The translations under genes were made by a program, and so were the position numbers. This document shows, in pieces, positions 8,872 through 18,000 of a DNA stretch of 64,000 nt. The DNA lies in the NCBI GenBank assembly GCA_002437665.1, contig DJQW01000001.1, positions 320,102 through 384,101 of the forward strand, written 5' to 3'. The stretch's first letter is position 1, and every line of letters starts with the position of its first letter. The notes beneath the pieces were generated by a model, which ran no database searches, was not told the DNA's origin, and saw only the letters and a list, made by a program, of their open reading frames with translations. The stretch comes from Alphaproteobacteria bacterium UBA6376. Its GTDB lineage: Bacteria; Pseudomonadota; Alphaproteobacteria; Rs-D84.

Positions 8872-10419
8872 TTATTGAATACGAACAACACTGCAACTGG
8901 AACCACTGAATTTCAACAACTGGTCGCATAGTTTTTGCGCCGTCTCGATATCAGACATTGGCCCAATGCGCAGACGATACAGACGTGCCGTATGCGATGT
9001 TGAACCCAAATCACCAACACCTTGTTCGTCAACCGCAAAGAATACCTTGTCCTTGTACGGGGTCAACAAACCAACGCCATCATCGCCGCTGAATTTCGCC
9101 AACAGACCCGTCCAATAATCATCCAATGCCTTGACCGATGTGTCGGATTTCAGTTCGACCGCCACGCCCGATTGGTTGCTGGTAATGAGTGGAATATTCG
9201 TCTGGGGCAGGTACGAACCCGCGGTCAAACGTTCGGTTGGCATCATTGTCACGCCCGATGTGCCCGATGACACAACCGGCATTGTAACATTTGTTGTAAC
9301 CGTGCCCGCCGGCATATAATAACCAGACGTTGCAACTGAATTAGTGTTCGAAACATATGTCGGCGAGCCAGTATAGTTCAGCCCCGCCGCATTGATTGCA
9401 TTCTGATCCATTGTGTACGCAATGGTGTTCAGTGATTGACCCGACATCATGGACTGCGCAACGTTTGCCTCTGCCAATGCCATGACGGACGCCGTATCGG
9501 CAATCAAGAATGGCTTTTCACGCTTTTTAATGCAAACGATACGTTGACCACTGCGCAATACCATGTCGCCAACGGCCTCTACAATCAACAGACGACCATC
9601 TTCGCCATCCGTGCGGAAACTGACAGGGGATTCGCCGCCTTCGACCAGCAACGACACAACCGGACGTTGGGTCATTGCAATAACCTTGTCGCCAAAGTCA
9701 ATGTATGTGAATATGCGGTCGCGCCATACGCGTTCTGGTGCAATTACGTAATCGTCAGGATTTGGAACAAAGATGTCCAAATCAAAACGAAATTCCGATG
9801 GGTCAATCTTCATAGATTTAATCCAACCGTAATCTTCGCCATCAACGCCAACGGTACTGCTGGTGGCGGCGGCCTTTTTGAAAATTGACGATGCACCACC
9901 CGTTGTGGTGGTTGCCGCGGTTGCGTTTGGCAATGTCGCATTGCCGTCCAAAACAACGTCAACCTGTGAATACGTAATCTCGCTGGAATTTGATGGTTCA
10001 CTGCGCAGATAGAAAATATACTTGTTACCAGATTTGCCCGTCACAATCAAATTAGTGTCCGAACCCTGATTGCTGGCGGTTGGGCTGATAACCATTGTGC
10101 GGTCACCCTGATTGGCCTCAATCGTGAACAGACCCTGATTGCCAATAACGGCATCGGCAATTTGTTCGCCGTTCGGCAGGGACACCATCGTTACCATACC
10201 GTTGCGTAATTTGATTGGCAACACACTGCCTGATTCCCATGACAGTTGTGCGTACCCCGGTTTAATACTGCCCGCAGCCATATTTGCGGTTGGGTTGTCC
10301 CATGCATCTTGGACACCGTAATTGATACCAGTGGCCGCACCATGCGCAGATGCACACAATGCCATAACGCAGAAAACAGAAATGTTTAATTTAATCGCAG
10401 TTCTAAAACTCATGCCCAT
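8872..10419 (-). CDS. dotH: DotH/IcmK-like secretion core protein with C-terminal SPOR domain
   Basis: DotH is part of the outer-membrane ring of type IVB secretion. The 515-residue product has a signal peptide ending near CASAHGA. The DotH-like domain lies at about residues 195-305, including ERVWRDRIFTYIDFGD, RPVVSLLVEGGESPVSFR and LRSGQRIVCIKKR. A low-complexity Val/Thr/Ser linker follows. The last 80 or so residues end RLYRLRIGPMSDIETAQKLC and look like a SPOR domain, which in other proteins binds denuded peptidoglycan. That fusion is absent from the textbook DotH. It starts 27 bases after the DotI-like gene and ends 24 before the DotG-like gene. Confidence 0.8.
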   Translation of the reverse strand: MGMSFRTAIKLNISVFCVMALCASAHGAATGINYGVQDAWDNPTANMAAGSIKPGYAQLSWESGSVLPIKLRNGMVTMVSLPNGEQIADAVIGNQGLFTIEANQGDRTMVISPTASNQGSDTNLIVTGKSGNKYIFYLRSEPSNSSEITYSQVDVVLDGNATLPNATAATTTTGGASSIFKKAAATSSTVGVDGEDYGWIKSMKIDPSEFRFDLDIFVPNPDDYVIAPERVWRDRIFTYIDFGDKVIAMTQRPVVSLLVEGGESPVSFRTDGEDGRLLIVEAVGDMVLRSGQRIVCIKKREKPFLIADTASVMALAEANVAQSMMSGQSLNTIAYTMDQNAINAAGLNYTGSPTYVSNTNSVATSGYYMPAGTVTTNVTMPVVSSGTSGVTMMPTERLTAGSYLPQTNIPLITSNQSGVAVELKSDTSVKALDDYWTGLLAKFSGDDGVGLLTPYKDKVFFAVDEQGVGDLGSTSHTARLYRLRIGPMSDIETAQKLCDQLLKFSGSSCSVVRIQ

Positions 10420-10446
10420 GTTCCTTACCTTTCTGTGGCGCGGTGT

Positions 10447-11130
10447 TTAATTACCGCTGGCCAGATAGCCCGTATCCAGTGGATCGCCATTACCAGATTC
10501 AACGGTGTATTCGGCAACGCGAATCCCCAACGGGTTGTCCAGACGATCCGACCATTTTAATGTCGCATTATCGTCCATCTCTAATTTCACTATGATTGTA
10601 TAATCTTTTTTATCGGTCTGTCCACCACTATCTTCACAGAAATACTTAAAATTTACAGCCCATGTTTTATAGTCCGATGTTCTGGGTTGAACCGCACCGT
10701 TTTCAAATTCCACACTGCAACTAAATTCAAAGTCCGGCGTGTTGTTCATCAGTGCCGTCCACATGTTGGTCTGGGTAAATGCGGCATACACCGCCGGTGT
10801 TGACCAAGTATGCACAACGCCATCTTCGGTATTATTCCATTTGCGCAGCATCACGCGCCCATCAGGCACAATTTCATTACGTGCCTTGATATATTCGCGA
10901 ATAAACGCGCGTGTATACCATTTGAAATTGTCGTCGGTCGGTGGCAATTCAGACAGCGTGATTTCCAGATTTTCACGCGGCTGGGTCATCAAAAAGAACA
11001 CCTGTGGCCGATTTAACGGAAACATTTTGTACAGGGTAATGCCCAGCACCCCCAGCACGACAATCGCGCCGGCGAACACAAACGTCATCAATCTGGACAG
11101 CAAAATTGGCGGTTCTATGCGGTCTTGCAA
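10447..11130 (-). CDS. dotI: DotI/IcmL-like (VirB8-fold) inner-membrane secretion protein
   Basis: The 227-residue product has one membrane segment (about residues 13-33) and a periplasmic domain of the NTF2/VirB8 type. AFIREYIKARNEIVPDG near residue 75 and the end NPLGIRVAEYTVE are very close to the VirB8 signature of type IVA systems. Its place as first gene before DotH- and DotG-like genes argues for the DotI/IcmL role. I therefore call it DotI-like while noting the VirB8-like sequence. It would bridge the ATPase complex and the core channel. Confidence 0.75.
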   Translation of the reverse strand: MQDRIEPPILLSRLMTFVFAGAIVVLGVLGITLYKMFPLNRPQVFFLMTQPRENLEITLSELPPTDDNFKWYTRAFIREYIKARNEIVPDGRVMLRKWNNTEDGVVHTWSTPAVYAAFTQTNMWTALMNNTPDFEFSCSVEFENGAVQPRTSDYKTWAVNFKYFCEDSGGQTDKKDYTIIVKLEMDDNATLKWSDRLDNPLGIRVAEYTVESGNGDPLDTGYLASGN

Positions 11131-11237
11131 GTAAATCCTCTCCCTGTATATGGTCGATTGTAGACAAAAAATGGCCGGTGGTGCAAGCGAAAATTACGAA
11201 AAATCATATTTTATATGTATGGTTCTTCAGATTTTAC

Positions 11238-11266
11238 TTGCGCCATCGCGATTAAAAACATATAAT
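11238..11266 (+). promoter_or_regulatory. Probable sigma-70 promoter before tRNA-Trp/secE
   Basis: TTGCGC at 11238-11243 and TATAAT at 11261-11266 are separated by 17 bases. A second weaker pair (ttgctt at 11283, tactct at 11305) follows. Either could drive tRNA-Trp and the secE-nusG cluster. Confidence 0.55.
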
Positions 11267-11367
11267 ATTTCAGTTTTTCCACTTGCTTTTTCGTTCAGGT
11301 GTGCTACTCTGGCGACGACTGTCGGGGTTCGCGGGGCGTAAAAGTCAGGTGCGATTGCGACCAAAAC

Positions 11368-11441
11368 AGGGGCATAGTTCAACGGTAGAATATCGGTCTC
11401 CAAAACCGCGGATAAGGGTTCGATTCCTTTTGCCCCTGCCA
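11368..11441 (+). tRNA. tRNA-Trp (CCA anticodon)
   Basis: A cloverleaf can be drawn: acceptor aggggca/tgcccct, D-loop with agttcaacggtagaa, anticodon loop with CCA, a T-arm with ggttcgattcc, discriminator G and an encoded 3' CCA. Placing tRNA-Trp just before secE-nusG is a common bacterial arrangement. Confidence 0.93.
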
Positions 11442-11658
11442 GAAATTCCCCAAAACATGGCTCGTCCATGTTTTTGGGAATTTGGGTTTAGTGGTGGTAA
11501 AGGGAAGCGAACCCGAATGGGTAAAATGGTGTTCGCTTACGAGTTGGATTTTGCAAGCGCAGCGCGGCGAAATCCGTACGAGTGGTGAGGCGTCAGTCCG
11601 AACATTCCTTTTGCCCCTGCCAGAAAATCCCCAAAACATGGCTTGTTCATGTTTTTGG
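11423..11658 (+). repeat. Direct duplication of the tRNA-Trp 3' end and flank (att-like)
   Basis: The segment beginning attccttttgcccctgcca at 11423 includes the tRNA 3' end and a hairpin-forming flank (caaaacatgg...ccatgttttt). It recurs at about 11604-11657 with three or so mismatches in about 55 bases. The two copies are 181 bases apart. The stretch between them has no recognisable gene. The arrangement resembles attL/attR of an excised or decayed element, or a local tandem duplication. Confidence 0.8.
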
Positions 11659-11709
11659 AAAAGTGGCGGATTTCTGGGGATTTGATGGTCAAATATAGTG
11701 GGCGAATTT

Positions 11710-11892
11710 ATGAAAAAAATTATTGATTATGTTAAATCGGTTCGCAGTGAATGGTTCAAGATTGTATGGCCATCACGCGACACTGTTATTCGTGCAACTA
11801 TCATGATTCTGACGTTTTCTGCGTTGGCGGCACTGTTCTTCTTTTTGGTGGATGGTGCGCTGAATGTCATCGTGGGCTGGATTTTCAAGTAA
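11710..11892 (+). CDS. secE: Preprotein translocase subunit SecE
   Basis: This is the small single-span subunit that clamps SecY. The 60-residue product has VRSEWFKIVWPSRDTVIRAT followed by one membrane segment, the standard short SecE. I chose the ATG at 11710 (MKKIIDYVKSV) over the GTG at 11698 because it fits family starts. It is followed after 25 bases by nusG, the canonical order. Confidence 0.93.
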   Translation: MKKIIDYVKSVRSEWFKIVWPSRDTVIRATIMILTFSALAALFFFLVDGALNVIVGWIFK

Positions 11893-11917
11893 TACAAACG
11901 GGCAAGGGGAATGCATC

Positions 11918-12451
11918 ATGGAAGAAAAAATGCAATGGTTTGTTGTAAACGTTCATACTGGCTGTGAAGACAAGGTTGCCCGCGGCCTGCGTGAACAGAT
12001 TGACAAGCGTCGCTTGAATGCGTTGTTTGGCGAAATCTTGGTGCCAACGCGTGAGGTTACAGAAATCAAGGGCGGCAAGCGTGTTAAATCTGAAAAGAAG
12101 TTTTTCCCAGGGTACATTGTTGTTCAGATGGTTTTGAACAATGAAACATTTTCCTTGGTGAAATTGATGCCCCAGGTTGTTATGTTCTTGGGTGCAAAGA
12201 ATAAGCCAATCGCCGTCAGCGAAGAGGAAGCGCGTCGCCTGCAAAAACAGGTCGAAGAGGGTGCTGTTTCTGTCGAAGATGTTGAATATGAGGTTGGTCA
12301 AGAAGTGCATGTTATCGATGGCCCATTCAATGGTTTTAATGGCATCGTGGCAGAGGTTGACAATCTGAAACAAAAAATGACCGCGACGATTTTGGTATTT
12401 GGCCGTGAAACCAGCGTTGAATTGAACTTTAACGAAGTTGAACGCGTCTAA
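11918..12451 (+). CDS. nusG: Transcription termination/antitermination factor NusG
   Basis: NusG binds RNA polymerase and couples it to Rho or ribosomes. The 177-residue product has the NGN domain (MQWFVVNVHTGCEDKVARGL, KKFFPGYIVVQM) and a C-terminal KOW domain (VIDGPFNGFNGIVAEVD). The ATG at 11918 follows a gggcaagggga site; an upstream in-frame start would run into secE. Confidence 0.95.
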   Translation: MEEKMQWFVVNVHTGCEDKVARGLREQIDKRRLNALFGEILVPTREVTEIKGGKRVKSEKKFFPGYIVVQMVLNNETFSLVKLMPQVVMFLGAKNKPIAVSEEEARRLQKQVEEGAVSVEDVEYEVGQEVHVIDGPFNGFNGIVAEVDNLKQKMTATILVFGRETSVELNFNEVERV

Positions 12452-12556
12452 GTAAAAAAAGAGTTTTTTGGATTTTTGCGGGCGACCGCTAAAAATTCGG
12501 GTGGGAGATGCGCCACATCGTACCGCCGCACTAACCAAAACAAATGGAGTGAACAA

Positions 12557-12988
12557 ATGGCAAAAAAAGAACTGAAAGGGATTGTCAAACTGGTCGTCCC
12601 TGCAAAACAAGCGAATCCTGCGCCACCTATTGGGCCAGCGTTGGGTGCTGCTGGTGTGAACATCGCAGAATTCTGCAAACAATTTAACGACAAAACAGCT
12701 GACAAAGAACCGGGTATGCCGATTCCTTGCATTATCACTGTTTATACTGACCGCAGTTTCGAATTTATCATGAAATTGCCACCAGTGTCGTACTACATCA
12801 AGAAAGCGTTGAAATTGAAATCTGGTTCGAAAAAGCCAGGTCGCGATTTTGTCGGCACTATCTCGAAAGAACAGGTAAAGCAGATTGCAGAAAGCAAAAT
12901 GCCGGACTTGAATTGCTCTACCATTGAATCCGCTATGAACATCGTTGCGGGTCAATGCCGTTCTATGGGCGTAAAGGTGGAGGAATAA
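12557..12988 (+). CDS. rplK: 50S ribosomal protein L11
   Basis: The 143-residue product is L11 of the GTPase-associated centre. The N-terminal VKLVVPAKQANPAPPIGPALG and C-terminal LNCSTIESAMNIVAGQCRSMGV segments are diagnostic. The ATG at 12557 follows atggagtgaac. The 105-base leader after nusG contains no gene. It is translationally close to rplA, three bases downstream. Confidence 0.97.
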   Translation: MAKKELKGIVKLVVPAKQANPAPPIGPALGAAGVNIAEFCKQFNDKTADKEPGMPIPCIITVYTDRSFEFIMKLPPVSYYIKKALKLKSGSKKPGRDFVGTISKEQVKQIAESKMPDLNCSTIESAMNIVAGQCRSMGVKVEE

Positions 12989-12991
12989 GAC

Positions 12992-13666
12992 ATGAAACTG
13001 ACAAAAAGACAAAAGACATGGGCGAACTTGGACACAGACAAAGTGTATTCTTTGGCTGATGCAATCGAAACCTTGCGTGGTTATACGTCCAAGAAATTCG
13101 ACGAAAGCTTGGAAATCGCAATCAAATTGGGTATCGATATTACCAAGGCCGATCAGAACATTCGTGGTATGCTGTCCTTGCCAAATGGTACGGGTAAAAC
13201 AGTCCGCGTTGCAGTTTTTACTGTAAACAGCGCAGACGAAGCAACCAAAGCGGGTGCTGACATCGTTGGCGGCGAAGACCTGATTGAAAAGGTTGCCGGT
13301 GGCGAAATCAATTTCGACCGCGTTATCGCGACGCCTGATATGATGCCAAAAATGTCAAAGATTGCACGTATCTTGGGGCCAAAGGGTTTGATGCCGAATC
13401 CAAAATTGGGTACGGTTACAAACAACGTTGCCGAAGCTGTTAAAACAGCCAAAGCAGGCCAGATTGAATACCGTGCAGAAAAGAAGGGTATCATTCACGC
13501 CGGTATCGGTAAAATGTCATTTACCACAGATCAGTTGGTTGAAAATGCGAATGCATTGATTGACCAGTTGAAAAAGATAAAACCATCTTCTTCCAAAGGC
13601 CAGTATATCTTGGGCGCGTCCGTTGCGACAACCCAGGGCCCAGGTCTGAAAGTTGATGTAAAATAA
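12992..13666 (+). CDS. rplA: 50S ribosomal protein L1
   Basis: The 224-residue product forms the L1 stalk and in many bacteria represses its own operon. It carries the standard DQNIRGMLSLPNGTGKTVRV and ILGPKGLMPNPKLGTVT signatures. The ATG follows the rplK stop by three bases, typical of the L11 operon. Confidence 0.97.
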   Translation: MKLTKRQKTWANLDTDKVYSLADAIETLRGYTSKKFDESLEIAIKLGIDITKADQNIRGMLSLPNGTGKTVRVAVFTVNSADEATKAGADIVGGEDLIEKVAGGEINFDRVIATPDMMPKMSKIARILGPKGLMPNPKLGTVTNNVAEAVKTAKAGQIEYRAEKKGIIHAGIGKMSFTTDQLVENANALIDQLKKIKPSSSKGQYILGASVATTQGPGLKVDVK

Positions 13667-13700
13667 GTTGTGTTCTGGTGTGGCACACGCCGCCCCAGAA

Positions 13701-13780
13701 CAAAGTTCAAATACCAAAGTGCAAAGTTCAAAAATTAGAAATACAATAATTTGAACTTTGAACTCTGAACTTTGAACTTT
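13701..13780. repeat. ttcaaagttcaaa inverted-repeat element between rplA and the L10 leader
   Basis: The 32 bases at 13701-13732 reappear exactly, inverted, at 37883-37914. The following tract (13750-13780) is a run of ttgaactt/ctgaactt units complementary to the first, so the RNA would form a long AU-rich hairpin. A mobile or amplified repeat seems to have inserted inside an essential ribosomal operon. Confidence 0.8.
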
Positions 13781-13786
13781 TAATAG

Positions 13787-13957
13787 AGATTTCTGTCCGT
13801 GACTGATGGTGTTGGCGACAACTTAATTTCCATCATAGACAAAGAAAAAATTCTTTGGGGCAGGAACGAAGCCCCATCTCAGAGAAATCTGGGTGGAAAG
13901 TTTAACAAAGCAGGGATTTTAGGGGTGACCCTGAAATCTGGAAGTAAAGGATAAAAT
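13787..13957 (+). promoter_or_regulatory. Probable ribosomal protein L10 leader
   Basis: The region before rplJ folds into a domain closed by agatttct (13787) and agaaatct (13883). Inside are hairpins aaagaa/ttcttt and ggggc/gcccc (13857-13875). Position and structure fit the L10(L12)4-binding autoregulatory leader known from many bacteria. The assignment rests on location and base pairing. Confidence 0.6.
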
Positions 13958-14434
13958 ATGAGACGCGAAGAAAAATCAGATTTGATTTCAGCGTTGCAGT
14001 CGTCCTTGAAAGATGCAAACGGTGTTTTCGTTGTTGAAAACCACGGCTTGACTGTGAAAGAATTGGAAGGCCTGCGTAATGAATTGCGCCCATTGGTCTC
14101 TGTTTTCAAAGTTGTTAAAAACCGTTTGATGAAATTGGCGTTGAAAGACACCAATTTTGAACCTGTGTCCGAAATGATGAAACGTCCAACCGCGGTTGCT
14201 GTTGCAACAGACGGTTTGGCGGTTACCAAGGTTTTGGCAAAGTTCGCCGAAGAACATCCAAACCTGACCATCGTTGGTGGTAAAATGGACGCAGATGTCT
14301 TGGACAAAGACGGCATTGTGCAATTATCCAAACTGCCATCCCTGTTGGAAATCCGTGGCACTATCGCGCGTATCTTGGTCGAACCAGCGTCGCGCTTGGC
14401 ACGTGTTTCAGCAGAGTATGGAAAGAAAAATTAA
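13958..14434 (+). CDS. rplJ: 50S ribosomal protein L10
   Basis: L10 carries the L7/L12 dimers on the ribosome stalk. The 158-residue product shows the usual N-terminal ENHGLTVKELEGLRNELR, VKNRLMKLAL, then a C-terminal helix ARILVEPASRLARVSAEY that binds L7/L12. A gtaaagga site precedes the ATG. It is followed by rplL after 50 bases. Confidence 0.96.
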   Translation: MRREEKSDLISALQSSLKDANGVFVVENHGLTVKELEGLRNELRPLVSVFKVVKNRLMKLALKDTNFEPVSEMMKRPTAVAVATDGLAVTKVLAKFAEEHPNLTIVGGKMDADVLDKDGIVQLSKLPSLLEIRGTIARILVEPASRLARVSAEYGKKN

Positions 14435-14484
14435 TATCAAAATGGCAACATTTTGATTTAGCTAAACTAAATAGGAGCTAAAAA

Positions 14485-14850
14485 ATGGCAGACATTCAAA
14501 AATTAGTTGAAGAATTGTCAAAATTGACCGTTTTGGAAGCAGTTGAACTGTCCAAAGCGTTGGAAGAAACATGGGGCGTTTCCGCCGCCGCTGCAGTTGC
14601 AGTAGCCGCTGGCCCAGCCGCCGCAGCAGCCGAAGAAAAGACAGAATTTGACGTCGTCTTGGCTGAAATCGGTGCAAACAAATTGGCTGTTATCAAGGCA
14701 GTTAAAGAAATGACTGGTTTGGGCTTGGGCGAAGCGAAAGCTTTGGTCGAATCTGCACCAAAGGCAGTCAAAGAAGCCGTTGCAAAAGATGAAGCTGAAA
14801 AAATGAAAGCGACATTGGAAGCAGCCGGTGCCAAGGTTGAATTGAAGTAA
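14485..14850 (+). CDS. rplL: 50S ribosomal protein L7/L12
   Basis: The 121-residue product has the dimerising N-terminal domain (LTVLEAVELSKALEETWGV), an Ala-rich hinge, and the factor-binding C-terminal domain (FDVVLAEIGANKLAVIKAVK, LGLGEAKALVESAPK). A taggagct site precedes the ATG. Confidence 0.97.
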   Translation: MADIQKLVEELSKLTVLEAVELSKALEETWGVSAAAAVAVAAGPAAAAAEEKTEFDVVLAEIGANKLAVIKAVKEMTGLGLGEAKALVESAPKAVKEAVAKDEAEKMKATLEAAGAKVELK

Positions 14851-14914
14851 TTCAGCCCGCCGGATTAAATTCTGGCAAAATATAAAAAGTCGCGGTTTTC
14901 CGCGCAACGTTCTG

Positions 14915-14944
14915 GGCCCACCAGTGGATTTTTCCACGGTGGGC
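14915..14944 (+). terminator. Hairpin between rplL and rpoB (attenuator-like)
   Basis: A cccacc-gtgga / tccac-ggtggg stem-loop lies in the 161-base rplL-rpoB gap. There is no long T-run. It is more likely a partial terminator or RNA-processing site, as found at this place in other bacteria, than a full stop. Confidence 0.5.
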
Positions 14945-15011
14945 GCACAGGCGTAAAAAGAGTTTGAAATAGTTTCGTTTGCAAAACGCACAAAAAAAAG
15001 GATTGATACCC

Positions 15012-18000
15012 ATGGCAGTTATCCAGAAATTTAGAAAATCTTTTGGAAAAAGTTTTTTGCAAACTCCGCTTCCTGATCTGGTTGAAATTCAATATAATTC
15101 TTACAAAGATTTCTTGCAGGCCGATGTAGATCCACAAAATCGTAAAAACATGGGGCTGCAAAATGTTTTTTCGTCTATGTTCCCTATCAAGGACTATGCC
15201 GGTATTGCTGATTTGGAATTTGTTGAATATACACTGGACAAACCGGTTTATAACGTCAAAGAATGCATGCTGCGCAATATGACATATTCCAGCAAGCTGA
15301 AATTGAAGCTGAGATTGATTTTGTGGGACATCGCCGAAGACGGTAAAAAAACGTTGCGCGATATCAAAGAACAAGAAATATTTATGGGCGAAGTGCCGTT
15401 GATGACAGAACGCGGCAGCTTTATTGCGTCCGGTGTGGAACGTGTTATCGTTTCACAGATGCATCGTGCCCAAGGTGTTGTTTTCGCAACAACCAAAGAA
15501 GCCAAAATCGCTGGCAACCCAATCACATATACCGCACGTATTATCCCAGAACACGGCAGTTGGATTGACTTTGAAGAATCCAAGGGTGTCATCTATGTTC
15601 GTATCGACCGTCGCCGCAAAGTCCCTGCAACCGTGCTGTTGCGTTGCCTGCCGGCCGCCGAAGATGAAAAGAAATTCGCCGCCGACCCACGCAAGCCGAC
15701 AATCCGTGGCATGAGCGATACTGAAATCTTGTCCGCGTTCTATAACCGCATTCCATTGAAATTCGATGGCAAAATGTGGGCGGGCAGCGTTGACGCGTTC
15801 GCGGGTCTGGATAAATACCGTTTGAATTATGATTTAATCAATCCAAAAGATAAAAAGGCATTGGCGTCCAAGGGTGATCGTCTGAACGCGAAACGTATGG
15901 CGAAAATCACCGCCGCGTCCAAAGAATTTGGTATCTTGCCTGAATCTTTGATTGGCGAATATCTGTTTGACCCAATTATGTCTGGCGACGAAGTCGTATT
16001 TCAGGCGGGTACTGAAATCACAGACGAAGTTTTGTCTGATTTGGACAAGATGGGTGTCAAAGAAATCTCGCTGATTGCGATTGATAACACAACAGTCACA
16101 GCGCACATGCGCAATACATTGGTTGCCGACAAAACAACCAACCGCGAAGAAGCGTTGATTGAAATCTATAACATTATCCGTCCGGGTGAACGTCCAACAC
16201 TGGAAGCAGCAATCAACTTGTTCCTGCGTCAGGGCTTTGATGCGGCGTTCTATGACCTGTCTGCTGTTGGTCGTTTCAAGATGAACAAGCGTTTGAAGAT
16301 TGATTCTGGCAAGAAACCAGAAGATGAACGCCTGTTGACCAAGTCCGATTTCTTGGCGGTTTTGAAGACATTGACAAACATCATCGATCACAAAGATACA
16401 GTTGATGATATTGATAACCTGTCAAATCGTCGTGTACGCGCGGTTGGCGAATTGTTGGAACAGAATTTCCGTACCGGTATGGTTCGTATCGAACGTCTGG
16501 TTCGCGAAAGTTTGTCATCGCCAAACATCGCAAATATGCAGCCACAGGATGTTATCAACGTCAAACCTTTGATGTCGTTGGTATCTGAATTTTTGGGTAC
16601 GTCCCAGTTGTCACAGTTTATGGATGCGTACAATCCATTGTCTGAATTGGAACACAAGCGTCGTATTTCTGCATTGGGCCCAGGGGGACTGAACCGTGAC
16701 CGTGCCGGCATCGACGTCCGCGACGTTCACCCAACACACTATGGTCGTTTGTGCCCAATTCACACCCCCGAAGGTGCGAACATTGGTCTGATCAACCACT
16801 TGGCAACATATGCCCGTGTCAACCCGTATGGCTTTATCGAAACACCATACTATGTTGTTGAAAACGGTCGTGTTACAGACAAGATGGTATACCTGACCGC
16901 GGACGAAGAACTGGGTCACAAGATTGCACAGGGTAACACCCCAACAGCAAAAGATGGCACATTGGCCGAAGACACCGTTACCGCGCGTGTTGATGGCGAA
17001 TTTACAATGGTGCCAAAAGAAGAAATCGATTTAATCGACGTTGCCCCACGTCAGGTGGTGTCCATCGCAACCGGTTTGATTCCGTTCGTTGAAAACGACG
17101 ACGCGAACCGTGCTTTGATGGGTTCAAACATGCAGCGTCAGGCCGTTCCATTGTTGCGCGTTCAGGCCCCATTGGTGGGTACTGGTATCGAACGCGAAGT
17201 GGCGCGCGATTCCCGTACGGGCAAGGTTGCAAAGCACAGCGGTATTGTTGAATCCGTTGATGCGAACCGTATCGTGGTAAAGTGCATGAACAGCCGCAAC
17301 GTCGTAACCGGTGTTGATATTTACAATCTGGAAAAATTTGAACGCAGCAACAGTGAAACATTGATTCACCAGAAGCCATTGGTCAAGGTTGGCGATCGCA
17401 TTTCTGCGGGCGACATCATTGCCGACGGTTCATCTATGAACTATGGTGAATTGGCACTGGGGCGCAACGTTCTGGTCGCATTCGTGCCATGGCGTGGTTA
17501 TAACTACGAAGACGCGATTGTTATTTCCGAACGTATTTCCCGCGAAGATATCTTTACATCGGTCAAAATCGTTGAAAAAGAATTCAAGGTTCGTGATACC
17601 CAGTTGGGCCCAGAAAGTTTCACACGCGACATTCCAAACGTCAGCGAAGAAGCACTGAAAAATCTGGACGAATCCGGTATCATTTATGTCGGTGCACGCG
17701 TGAAACAGGGCGACATCTTGGTCGGTCGTGTTTCGCCAAAATCCGAAACGTTGCTGACCCCCGAAGAAGCGTTGCTGCGCAACATCTTTGGTGAAAAGGC
17801 ATTGAACGTCAAGGATACATCACTGCGCGTTGGCCCGAACGAAGAAGGTACAGTTATCGGTGTGAACGTCTTGACCCGTCATGGGGTAAAGAAAGACGAA
17901 CGTACCCAGATGATTGAATTGCAAAAGATTGAAAAAATCAACAAAGACCGCGATGAAGAAACATCTATCATCGAAAAGGGCTTTGCAGACCAGATTTTCC

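Noticed and set aside
11227..11469. 80-codon open frame across tRNA-Trp (minus strand)
   Set aside because: It overlaps a clear tRNA and promoter; the GIEPLSAVLE-type translation is the usual antisense-tRNA artefact.
11283..11588. 101-codon open frame over tRNA-Trp (plus strand)
   Set aside because: Runs through the tRNA and its hairpin flank without a ribosome-binding site.
11885..13012. 375-codon open frame antisense to nusG-rplK
   Set aside because: Shadow of the real genes; it crosses the leader between nusG and rplK and has an implausible composition.
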